Below, piece after piece: positions 44,554 to 52,339 of a DNA stretch of 64,000 nt. The translations under genes were made by a program, and so were the position numbers. Position 1 is the stretch's first letter. Each line of letters opens with the position of its first letter. The notes below the pieces were generated by a model. It worked only from the letters and a program-made list of their open reading frames with translations. It was not told the origin of the DNA and made no database searches. The DNA lies in assembly GCF_026341275.1 (NCBI RefSeq), contig NZ_JAIFZO010000002.1, positions 4,308,118 through 4,372,117 on the forward strand, read 5' to 3'. This stretch comes from Streptomyces ortus. GTDB lineage: Bacteria; Actinomycetota; Actinomycetes; Streptomycetales; Streptomycetaceae.

Positions 44554-44691
44554 TCAGGCGGACAGGCTGCTGCGACCCTTGCCACGGCGGTTCGCGAGAA
44601 TCGCGCGGCCGGCACGGGTACGCATCCGCAGGCGGAAGCCGTGGGTCTTGGCGCGACGGCGGTTGTTCGGCTGGAAGGTGCGCTTGCTCAC
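44554..44691 (-). CDS. rpmH: 50S ribosomal protein L34
   Basis: 45 residues from GTG 44691, which is preceded by GGAGCCCCCGA. The sequence is the highly conserved L34 ([20 protein letters not shown] to [11 protein letters not shown]). It is the first gene of the leftward operon rpmH-rnpA-yidD-yidC-jag, divergent from dnaA. Confidence 0.97.
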
Positions 44692-44857
44692 TCGGGGGCT
44701 CCAGTAAGAATCGGTGGCGGCGGAGTGCCGTCCTGGCTGTCACCGTGCGCCAACGAGTAGCTCGCATTACGCCCGAGTGCACCGCTTCCCGATCACTCTT
44801 CGCGATCTGTGCCCATCGGAGGCAGGCGGCAGCAGCCATCGACAACTCGACCTGGTC

Positions 44858-44887
44858 ACGGTACGCGCGGCTACGCCATCCGGTCAA
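44858..44887 (-). promoter_or_regulatory. Candidate rpmH promoter
   Basis: On the minus strand TTGACC (44887-44882) and TACCGT (44863-44858) are separated by 18 bp, about 170 bp before rpmH. Confidence 0.55.
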
Positions 44888-44908
44888 ACCGGCGCTGCCC
44901 GGGAGACA

Positions 44909-44963
44909 CTGTCCACAGGCTGGGGACAACAACTTGAACCGCATGGGTCGCCCTGACTACCGT
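44909..44963 (+). promoter_or_regulatory. Candidate dnaA promoter with two DnaA boxes
   Basis: CTGTCCACA (44909-44917) and the inverted TGGGGACAA (44921-44929) each match the DnaA box at 8 of 9. TTGAAC (44934-44939) and TACCGT (44958-44963), 18 bp apart, follow directly. Streptomyces dnaA is autoregulated by two such boxes. The leader to dnaA (45110) is then about 140 bases; the rest of 44692-45109 holds no other gene. Confidence 0.65.
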
Positions 44964-45109
44964 GGCCGGACTCCGGTTCGTTCCCTTCTCCGCGCTCCAT
45001 CGCATTCGTTCCGGCCGCTCCAGCAGCTTCGTCCACCCCGTTCACCGAGTTCCACCCCGACCCGTCCCAGGAATCACACGTTCGTGGGACCCGTGAGAGA
45101 GCGTGCCCT

Positions 45110-47047
45110 GTGGCTGACGTACCTGCCGATCTTGCCGCAGTGTGGCCACGCGTATTGGAGCAACTTCTCGGTGAGGGCCGCGGGCAGGGTGTCGAGACGA
45201 AGGACGAGCACTGGATCAAGCGCTGCCAGCCGCTGGCGCTGGTGGCGGACACCGCACTGCTCGCCGTTCCCAACGAGTTCGCGAAGGGCGTCCTCGAAGG
45301 GCGCCTCGCGCCGGTCGTCAGCGAGACGCTGAGCCGTGAGTGCGGCCGGCCCATCCGGATCGCGATCACCGTCGACGACTCGGTCGGGGAATCCCCCGCG
45401 CCGCCGTCGCCGCCCGTCCAGCAGTCGCAGCAGCGGTACGAGGAGCCCGAGCGCCCGCCCGCGCAGAACCGCGACGGTTACCGCGGGTACGGCCGGCACC
45501 GCGCCGACGATCGCATGGGCGACCGTATGGACGATCGCATGGGCGACCGTATGGACGACCGGATGGACGACCACCCGCAGGGCCGCTCCGGGCAGCAGCA
45601 GCCCTCCCACGAGGACCAGCTCCCTACGGCCCGCCCCGCGTACCCCGACTACCAGCGCCCCGACCCGGGTGCCTGGCCGCGGCCCACGCAGGACGACTAC
45701 GGCTGGCAGCAGCAGCGGCTCGGCTTCCCCGACCGCGACCCCTACGCGTCGCCGCCGCGGGACTACCGGCAGCAGCCGGGCCGCTCGCCGTACGACCAGC
45801 GGTCCGACTACGAGCAGCAGCGGCCCGACTACGACCAGCCCCGCTCCGACTACGACCAGCGTCCGGACCGCCGTGACCGGTCCGAGCCGCCGTCCCCGTC
45901 CGGCATGGGCCATGTCCACCGCGGCGGCCCCGTGGGCTCCTCCCTGCCCGCCTCCAGCGGCGCACCGGGCCCGCTGGCCGCGCAGCCGGCGCCCGCGACG
46001 GGCCCGGGCGAGCCCACCGCGCGCCTCAATCCGAAGTACCTCTTCGACACCTTCGTCATCGGCGCCTCGAACCGTTTCGCACACGCGGCCGCGGTCGCCG
46101 TCGCCGAGGCGCCTGCCAAGGCGTACAACCCGCTGTTCATCTACGGGGAGTCCGGCCTCGGCAAGACGCACCTGCTGCACGCGATCGGGCACTACGCGCG
46201 CAGCCTCTACCCGGGCACGCGCGTGCGGTACGTGAGCTCGGAGGAGTTCACCAACGAGTTCATCAACTCGATCCGCGACGGCAAGGGCGACAGCTTCCGC
46301 AAGCGGTACCGCGAGATGGACATCCTGCTCGTCGACGACATCCAGTTCCTGGCGGACAAGGAATCGACGCAGGAGGAGTTCTTCCACACCTTCAACACCC
46401 TCCACAACGCGAACAAGCAGATCGTGCTCTCCAGCGACCGGCCGCCCAAGCAGCTGGTGACGCTGGAGGACCGGCTGCGGAACCGCTTCGAGTGGGGTCT
46501 GATCACCGATGTCCAGCCGCCCGAGCTGGAGACCCGTATCGCCATCCTCCGTAAGAAGGCGGTGCAGGAGCAGCTCAACGCCCCGCCGGAGGTACTGGAG
46601 TTCATCGCGTCCCGCATCTCGCGCAACATCCGCGAGCTGGAGGGCGCGCTGATCCGGGTGACGGCGTTCGCGTCGCTCAACCGGCAGCCGGTCGACCTCG
46701 GTCTCACCGAGATCGTCCTCAAGGACCTGATCCCCGGTGGTGAGGACTCGTCCCCCGAGATCACCGCGCCGGCCATCATGGCGGCCACCGCCGACTACTT
46801 CGGCCTCACGGTGGAAGATCTGTGCGGCTCCTCGCGCAGCCGGGTCCTGGTGACGGCCCGCCAGATCGCTATGTACCTCTGCCGCGAGCTCACGGACCTC
46901 TCCCTGCCGAAGATCGGCGCGCAGTTCGGCGGTCGCGACCACACGACCGTCATGCACGCCGACCGCAAGATCCGCGCGCTGATGGCGGAGCGCCGCTCGA
47001 TCTACAACCAGGTCACCGAGCTCACGAACCGCATCAAGAACGGCTGA
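45110..47047 (+). CDS. dnaA: Chromosomal replication initiator DnaA
   Basis: 645 residues from GTG 45110. Domain I is residues 1-90. Domain II is very long (about 95-300), rich in Arg, Asp, Tyr, Gln and Pro, with MGDRMDDR repeats near 135-155. The AAA+ domain has Walker A GESGLGKTHLLHA (about 345) and Walker B LLVDDIQFLADKE (about 406). Domain IV carries the signature AQFGGRDHTTVMHADRKIR. It binds boxes in the adjacent oriC and melts the origin. Confidence 0.98.
   Translation: MADVPADLAAVWPRVLEQLLGEGRGQGVETKDEHWIKRCQPLALVADTALLAVPNEFAKGVLEGRLAPVVSETLSRECGRPIRIAITVDDSVGESPAPPSPPVQQSQQRYEEPERPPAQNRDGYRGYGRHRADDRMGDRMDDRMGDRMDDRMDDHPQGRSGQQQPSHEDQLPTARPAYPDYQRPDPGAWPRPTQDDYGWQQQRLGFPDRDPYASPPRDYRQQPGRSPYDQRSDYEQQRPDYDQPRSDYDQRPDRRDRSEPPSPSGMGHVHRGGPVGSSLPASSGAPGPLAAQPAPATGPGEPTARLNPKYLFDTFVIGASNRFAHAAAVAVAEAPAKAYNPLFIYGESGLGKTHLLHAIGHYARSLYPGTRVRYVSSEEFTNEFINSIRDGKGDSFRKRYREMDILLVDDIQFLADKESTQEEFFHTFNTLHNANKQIVLSSDRPPKQLVTLEDRLRNRFEWGLITDVQPPELETRIAILRKKAVQEQLNAPPEVLEFIASRISRNIRELEGALIRVTAFASLNRQPVDLGLTEIVLKDLIPGGEDSSPEITAPAIMAATADYFGLTVEDLCGSSRSRVLVTARQIAMYLCRELTDLSLPKIGAQFGGRDHTTVMHADRKIRALMAERRSIYNQVTELTNRIKNG
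45506..45565 (+). repeat. 24-bp tandem repeat inside the dnaA linker
   Basis: Two identical 24-bp units (45506-45529, 45530-45553) encode alternating DDRMGDRM, followed by a diverged half unit (45554-45565). The in-frame repeat explains the Met/Asp/Arg run in domain II of DnaA. Confidence 0.9.
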
Positions 47048-48113
47048 CACCCACGGCGGTACGTCGCTGAAGGCGCCCCGGGACTCGTTCCCGCGGGCGC
47101 CTTTGCCGTGCCGCGGACGACCGCTCCCGCCCCTCCCCGCCCCTCCCCGACCGTCCCCGACCGTCCCCGGACGCGCTCGGACGCTCCCGTACGCGCGCTG
47201 CGGACCGCTCTCCGGAAGGCTCCGACGCGCTCCGGGACCCCTCCAGACCTCCTTCAGGCCCCCTCCGAGACCCCACCGAGACGCTGCGGGGCCCCGTCCG
47301 GAGCCGTTCCGCCGTTACCCGACAGCTATCAGCCGTTCGATTACGCGCATGGTTACGGGTGTCCTCCACAGATTCGGGGACTTTCTTGTGTCCACACCCT
47401 GGGGACTGCGAAGTTGTCCAGATCGTGTCCACAGGGGCGGCTGCTGAAAGAGAATCAGCCCAGCTCAGTCGCCTGTGGATCCGTGGACAAAAGATCTCCA
47501 CAGCCTGTGGACAAAGAAATGATCCACAGGCTGTGCGGAGAGTTGTCCACCGGCGACCCACAGGCTAGGGGCAGTTGTCCCCAGTGATCGTCAGCTTCTC
47601 CACATCGCTGTCCACTGTTCGGCAACACGACGCGCGATCTCACCGGGTCGAGTGAAAGGCGTCACACGAAGGTGCCGGGTTGGGCTGTGGGGAACCTGGG
47701 TAAAGCTGGGGACGGCGCTGGGGAGAACTACCCCTCGCCTGTGCATGGAGTGTGCAGAACTTTTCGCCGTCCACAGAAGAGGCGTGTTATCCACCGCCTC
47801 CACCCACAGGGCCAGTGGACAAAAAACCAACCCTGACCTGCGAAAACGGGGTTATCCACGGTATCCACAGCCCCTACTACTACTGACAACCAGAGAGAGT
47901 CAGAGAACCGTTTCGAAGTCTGGGCTGTGCACAACTCTCGCTCGGCGCCCCGACCGCCGCTTTGGACGACTTGACCCCGAGCGGCAACGACTGTCAGTGC
48001 GGTGCGTCAGACTGGTCCCCGGTGTCCGGCCCGTCGATGGGCCACGAGACGCCGAGTCAGACGACGAAGACCGAGCAGGGCGAGAGCGCCGGCAACAGAC
48101 GGAGGCGGCAACG
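47048..48113. other. oriC: Chromosomal replication origin oriC
   Basis: A 1066-bp non-coding gap between dnaA and dnaN. I count about 19 DnaA boxes at 7-9 of 9 matches to TTGTCCACA/TTATCCACA. Cluster 1 is at 47388, 47414, 47425, 47474, 47482, 47494, 47506 (perfect TGTGGACAA), 47520, 47543, 47575, 47596 and 47608. Cluster 2 is at 47686, 47767, 47787, 47814, 47852, 47861 and 47926. They are separated by about 70-150 bp. Both orientations occur. The last 180 bp before dnaN hold no boxes. Two clusters of about 19 boxes is the known Streptomyces layout. Confidence 0.95.
47070..47103 (+). terminator. Hairpin terminator after dnaA
   Basis: AAGGCGCCC pairs with GGGCGCCTT around a GC-rich inner part, 23 bp after the dnaA stop, followed by T residues. 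Confidence 0.7.
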
Positions 48114-49244
48114 GTGAAGATCCGGGTGGAACGCGACGTACTCGCGGAGGCAGTGGCCTGGGCGGCACGCAGCCTCCCGGCCCGTCCGCCGGCGCCTGTG
48201 CTCGCCGGCCTCCTTCTGAAGGCCGAGGAGGGCGCACTGAGCCTCTCCAGCTTCGACTACGAGGTCTCGGCACGTGTCTCCGTGGACGCGGAGATCGACG
48301 AGGAGGGCACGGTGCTCGTCTCCGGCCGTCTGCTCGCCGACATCTGCCGCGCCCTCCCCAACCGTCCGGTCGAGATTTCCACAGACGGTGTACGGGCGAC
48401 CGTGGTCTGCGGCTCCTCCCGCTTCACCCTCCACACACTGCCTGTGGAGGAGTACCCGGCTCTGCCGCAGATGCCGTCCGCGACCGGCACCGTCCCCGGT
48501 GAGGTCTTCGCCTCGGCCGCGGCCCAGGTGGCCATCGCCGCGGGCCGCGACGACACGCTGCCCGTGCTCACCGGTGTCCGCATCGAGATCGAGGGCGACA
48601 CCGTCACCCTGGCCTCCACCGACCGCTACCGCTTCGCGGTCCGCGAGTTCCTGTGGAAGCCGGAGAACCCGGAGGCGTCCGCCGTCGCCCTGGTGCCCGC
48701 CAAGACGCTCCTGGACACCGCCAAGGCGCTCACGAGCGGCGACAGCGTCATCCTGGCGCTGTCCGGCTCCGGAGCCGGTGAGGGCCTCATCGGTTTCGAG
48801 GGAGCGGGCCGGCGGACGACCACGCGACTGCTGGAGGGCGACCTCCCGAAGTACCGCTCGCTGTTCCCGACGGAGTTCAACTCGATCGCCGTCATCGAGA
48901 CGGCCCCCTTCGTGGAGGCCGTCAAGCGTGTGGCCCTGGTCGCCGAGCGCAACACCCCGGTGCGGCTCAGCTTCGAGCAGGGCGTGCTGATCCTGGAGGC
49001 CGGCTCCAGCGACGACGCACAGGCTGTGGAAAGGGTCGACGCGCAGCTGGAGGGCGACGACGTCTCGATCGCCTTCAACCCGACGTTCCTGCTCGACGGG
49101 CTGAGCGCCATCGACTCCCCGGTCGCGCAGCTCTCCTTCACGACGTCCACCAAGCCGGCGCTCCTCAGCGGCAGGCCCGCCCTGGACGCCGAGGCGGACG
49201 AGGCCTACAAGTACCTGATCATGCCGGTGCGGCTCAGCGGCTGA
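48114..49244 (+). CDS. dnaN: DNA polymerase III beta subunit (sliding clamp)
   Basis: 376 residues from GTG 48114, with GGAGGCGG upstream; the usual length. Three clamp domains are present (start KIRVERDVLAEAVAWAARSL; middle VRIEIEGDTVTLASTDRYRF; end YLIMPVRLSG). It encircles DNA as a dimer and holds replicative polymerase, DnaA regulators and repair proteins. It is the first gene to the right of oriC. Confidence 0.98.
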   Translation: MKIRVERDVLAEAVAWAARSLPARPPAPVLAGLLLKAEEGALSLSSFDYEVSARVSVDAEIDEEGTVLVSGRLLADICRALPNRPVEISTDGVRATVVCGSSRFTLHTLPVEEYPALPQMPSATGTVPGEVFASAAAQVAIAAGRDDTLPVLTGVRIEIEGDTVTLASTDRYRFAVREFLWKPENPEASAVALVPAKTLLDTAKALTSGDSVILALSGSGAGEGLIGFEGAGRRTTTRLLEGDLPKYRSLFPTEFNSIAVIETAPFVEAVKRVALVAERNTPVRLSFEQGVLILEAGSSDDAQAVERVDAQLEGDDVSIAFNPTFLLDGLSAIDSPVAQLSFTTSTKPALLSGRPALDAEADEAYKYLIMPVRLSG

Positions 49245-49371
49245 CGAAGAGCCGCAGGTGAGGGCGTACGTCTGAGCGGCTATGCCCACAGGTGTGCAGG
49301 AGAGTCCGGGTTTAGGCTCGGGCGCGTACGAAAGTGCTCTCCTGCCACATCGCTAGTGAAGGAACAACCTG

Positions 49372-50247
49372 ATGGAGCTCGGTCTCGTCGGCCTCGGCAA
49401 GATGGGCGGCAACATGCGCGAGCGCATCCGCCGCGCAGGCCACACCGTCATCGGATACGACCGCAACGCGGATCTCGCCGATGTCCACAGCCTCGAGGAG
49501 CTTGTGGGCAAGCTCAAGGGTCCGCGGGTGGTGTGGGTGATGGTTCCCGCCGGTGCCGCGACCCAGTCCACCATCGACGAGCTCGCCGAGCTGCTTGAGC
49601 CGGGTGACGTGGTCGTGGACGGCGGCAACTCCCGCTGGACGGACGACGAGAAGCACTCCGAGGAGCTGGCGGCCAAGGGCATCGGCTTCGTCGACGCCGG
49701 CGTCTCAGGGGGCGTGTGGGGCCTCAAGAACGGCTACGCGCTGATGGTCGGCGGCGACGCCGAGCACATCGCGAAGGTCCAGCCGGTCTTCGACGCCCTC
49801 AAGCCCGAGGGCGACGCCGGGTTCGTGCACGCCGGCAAGGTCGGCGCCGGGCACTTCTCCAAGATGGTCCACAACGGCATCGAGTACGCCATGATGCAGG
49901 CCTACGCCGAGGGCTGGGAGCTGCTCGAAGCGGTCGACTCCGTCACCGATGTGCGCGAGGTCTTCCGTTCCTGGCAGGAGGGCACGGTCATCCGGTCCTG
50001 GCTGCTGGACCTGGCGGTCAACGCGCTGGACGAGGACGAGCACCTGGAGCGGCTGCGCGGCTTCGCGCAGGACTCCGGCGAGGGCCGCTGGACCGTCGAG
50101 GCGGCCATCGACAACGCGGTACCGCTGCCCGCGATCACCGCGTCGCTCTTCGCCCGGTTCGCGTCCCGGCAGGACGACTCGCCGCAGATGAAGATGATCG
50201 CGGCACTGCGCAACCAGTTCGGCGGCCACGCCGTCGAGAAGAAGTAG
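49372..50247 (+). CDS. gnd: 6-phosphogluconate dehydrogenase, decarboxylating (short form)
   Basis: 291 residues from ATG 49372. The NAD(P) motif reads LGLVGLGKMGGNMRERIRRA; the substrate motifs are DGGNSRWTDDEKHSEELAAKG and GHFSKMVHNGIEYAMMQAYAEG in parts. At 291 residues it is the short GntZ/YqeC-like type lacking the long C-terminal tail of Gnd dimers, and it is often NAD-dependent. It makes ribulose-5-phosphate. Insertion between dnaN and recF is characteristic of Streptomyces. Confidence 0.93.
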   Translation: MELGLVGLGKMGGNMRERIRRAGHTVIGYDRNADLADVHSLEELVGKLKGPRVVWVMVPAGAATQSTIDELAELLEPGDVVVDGGNSRWTDDEKHSEELAAKGIGFVDAGVSGGVWGLKNGYALMVGGDAEHIAKVQPVFDALKPEGDAGFVHAGKVGAGHFSKMVHNGIEYAMMQAYAEGWELLEAVDSVTDVREVFRSWQEGTVIRSWLLDLAVNALDEDEHLERLRGFAQDSGEGRWTVEAAIDNAVPLPAITASLFARFASRQDDSPQMKMIAALRNQFGGHAVEKK

Positions 50248-50350
50248 CCCGGAGGCGGTCCGGAGGATTCCGGCGGCGGTTCCGGAGAAGAAGCAGTCCA
50301 CGAGGTCCGCTCCGCGGATCCACAGCGCTGGGGGAGGTCGGCGAACGACC

Positions 50351-51475
50351 ATGCACGTCACGCATCTGTCGCTGGCCGACTTCCGCTCGTACGCCCGGGT
50401 CGAGGTTCCGCTCGACCCGGGCGTCACCGCGTTCGTGGGGCCCAACGGACAGGGCAAGACCAATCTTGTCGAGGCGGTCGGCTATCTCGCCACCCTCGGC
50501 AGCCACCGGGTCTCGTCCGACGCGCCCCTCGTGCGGATGGGCGCCGAACGGGCGATCGTCCGGGCCAACATCCGCCAGGGCGACCGGCAGCAGCTCGTGG
50601 AGCTGGAGCTGAACCCCGGCAGGGCGAACCGCGCCCGCATCAACAGGTCCTCGCAGGTCAGACCCCGTGACGTGCTGGGCATCGTACGGACCGTGCTGTT
50701 CGCGCCCGAGGACCTGGCGCTGATCAAGGGCGACCCCGGCGAGCGCCGGCGGTTCCTCGACGAGATGATCACAGCGCGCTCGCCGCGGATGGCGGGCGTG
50801 CGCTCGGACTACGACCGGGTCCTGAAGCAGCGCAACACCCTCCTGAAGTCGGCCGCCCTTGCCCGCCGCCACGGCGGTCGCACGATGGACCTCTCCACGC
50901 TCGACGTGTGGGACGAGCACCTCGCGCGCGTGGGCGCCGAACTGCTCGCCCAGCGGCTCGATCTGGTAGCCACGCTCCAGCCGCTCACCGACAAGGCGTA
51001 CGAGCAGCTCGCGCCCGGCGGCGGTCCGGTGGCCCTGGAGTACAAGCCCTCCTCGCCCGGGATCACCGGGCACGCGCGCGAGGAGCTGTACGAACAGCTG
51101 AGGGCAGCCCTGGTGGAGAGCCGCAAGCAGGAGATCGAACGAGGGGTCACCCTCGTGGGCCCCCACAGGGACGAACTACTGCTCAAACTTGGTCAGCTGC
51201 CCGCGAAGGGATACGCCTCGCACGGCGAGTCCTGGTCGTACGCGCTGTCGCTGCGCCTCGCCTCGTACGACCTGCTGCGGGCCGAGGGCAACGAGCCGGT
51301 GCTGGTCCTCGACGACGTCTTCGCCGAACTGGACACCCGGCGCCGCGAACGCCTCGCCGAACTGGTGGCCCCCGGCGAGCAGGTGCTGGTGACGGCCGCG
51401 GTCGACGACGACGTGCCGGGTGTGCTGAAAGGGACGCGGTACGCCGTGTCCGAGGGCGCGGTGGAGCGCGTATGA
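50351..51475 (+). CDS. recF: DNA recombination and repair protein RecF
   Basis: 374 residues from ATG 50351. The SMC-like ATPase has Walker A VGPNGQGKTNLVEAVGYLAT near residue 33, the signature YALSLRLASYDLL and Walker B VLVLDDVFAELDTRRRERL. It loads RecA at gaps with RecO and RecR. Its last bases overlap the next start codon (ATGA). Confidence 0.96.
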   Translation: MHVTHLSLADFRSYARVEVPLDPGVTAFVGPNGQGKTNLVEAVGYLATLGSHRVSSDAPLVRMGAERAIVRANIRQGDRQQLVELELNPGRANRARINRSSQVRPRDVLGIVRTVLFAPEDLALIKGDPGERRRFLDEMITARSPRMAGVRSDYDRVLKQRNTLLKSAALARRHGGRTMDLSTLDVWDEHLARVGAELLAQRLDLVATLQPLTDKAYEQLAPGGGPVALEYKPSSPGITGHAREELYEQLRAALVESRKQEIERGVTLVGPHRDELLLKLGQLPAKGYASHGESWSYALSLRLASYDLLRAEGNEPVLVLDDVFAELDTRRRERLAELVAPGEQVLVTAAVDDDVPGVLKGTRYAVSEGAVERV

Positions 51476-52017
51476 GCGAGAACACATCCGACCCGAAGAA
51501 GACCCCCGGGAGCACCCCCGAGCCCTCCGGCGTCGACCTCGCGCGCGTGGCCCTGCGCGCGGCGAAGGAGCAGGCACGCGCGCGCGGCGACGCGGTGCGG
51601 GACAGGAAGCAGGCGCGTCGTGGCGGTCTGCGCTCCGGCGCGCACGCCGACGGGCGCGACCCCATGGCGCTCGGGTCCGCCATCAACCGGCTCATCACCG
51701 AGCGGGGCTGGGAGACCCCGGCCGCCGTCGGCGGGGTCATGGGCCGCTGGCCGCAGATCGTCGGGGACGACCTGGCCAAGCACTGCGTACCGGAGAAGTA
51801 CGACGAGGACGAGCGGGTACTGGTCGTGCGGTGCGACTCGACGGCCTGGGCCACCAACCTGCGGCTGCTCGCTCCGCAGCTGGTCGCCCGCCTGAACCAG
51901 GACCTCGGGCACGGCACGGTGAGGCTGATCAAGGTGCTGGGCCCCGGGGGTCCCGCCCACCGCTACGGCCCCTTGCGAGCCCCCGGCAGCACGGGTCCCG
52001 GTGACACCTACGGGTGA
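51472..52017 (+). CDS. dciA: DciA-like helicase-loading protein (DUF721)
   Basis: 181 residues from ATG 51472, overlapping recF by 4 bp. A basic disordered N-terminus (about 60 residues) precedes the DUF721 domain: VGGVMGRWPQIVGDDLAKHC, LVVRCDSTAWATNLRLLAPQ and LNQDLGHGTVRLIKV. DciA is the ancestral DnaB loader in bacteria without DnaC (established). With dnaB in the same window, the origin-firing set is nearly complete. Confidence 0.85.
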   Translation: MSENTSDPKKTPGSTPEPSGVDLARVALRAAKEQARARGDAVRDRKQARRGGLRSGAHADGRDPMALGSAINRLITERGWETPAAVGGVMGRWPQIVGDDLAKHCVPEKYDEDERVLVVRCDSTAWATNLRLLAPQLVARLNQDLGHGTVRLIKVLGPGGPAHRYGPLRAPGSTGPGDTYG

Positions 52018-52339
52018 GCCGGACCGGACGGTATGCCGTCCGTAGCGCGGGGTTGACACCCGGAAGCGCTGAGTGCCGCTCTGCGCCTCTTTGAGCCCGG
52101 GTCCGCATATGGGGAGTCGGTGGAGACCGGTTCAGGGCGGCACATGCGGACTCAGGTACCGGCAAACCCCCATCACTGTCGGCGCTACCGGTAGACTGGA
52201 AGCTAATCCCGCCCCACTTGTGGGACACACCGAGCAACGCTGACAAAGGCTTACCGACGTAACACGCCGCAGCCGCTCCGGACACCCTCCCCCGAGGGGA
52301 CCCGGAGCTTGGCTTGTGCTGTGCCAGAAAGGGCGCTTC
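52018..52339. other. Upstream region of gyrB (322 bp)
   Basis: A small 7-bp hairpin at 52025-52042 follows the dciA stop. A TAGACT hexamer at 52192-52197 could be a -10 box for gyrB, but no good -35 box lies upstream. No gene is supported here. The long leader (about 140 bases) suggests regulation in the 5' region, as gyrase promoters respond to supercoiling. Confidence 0.45.
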
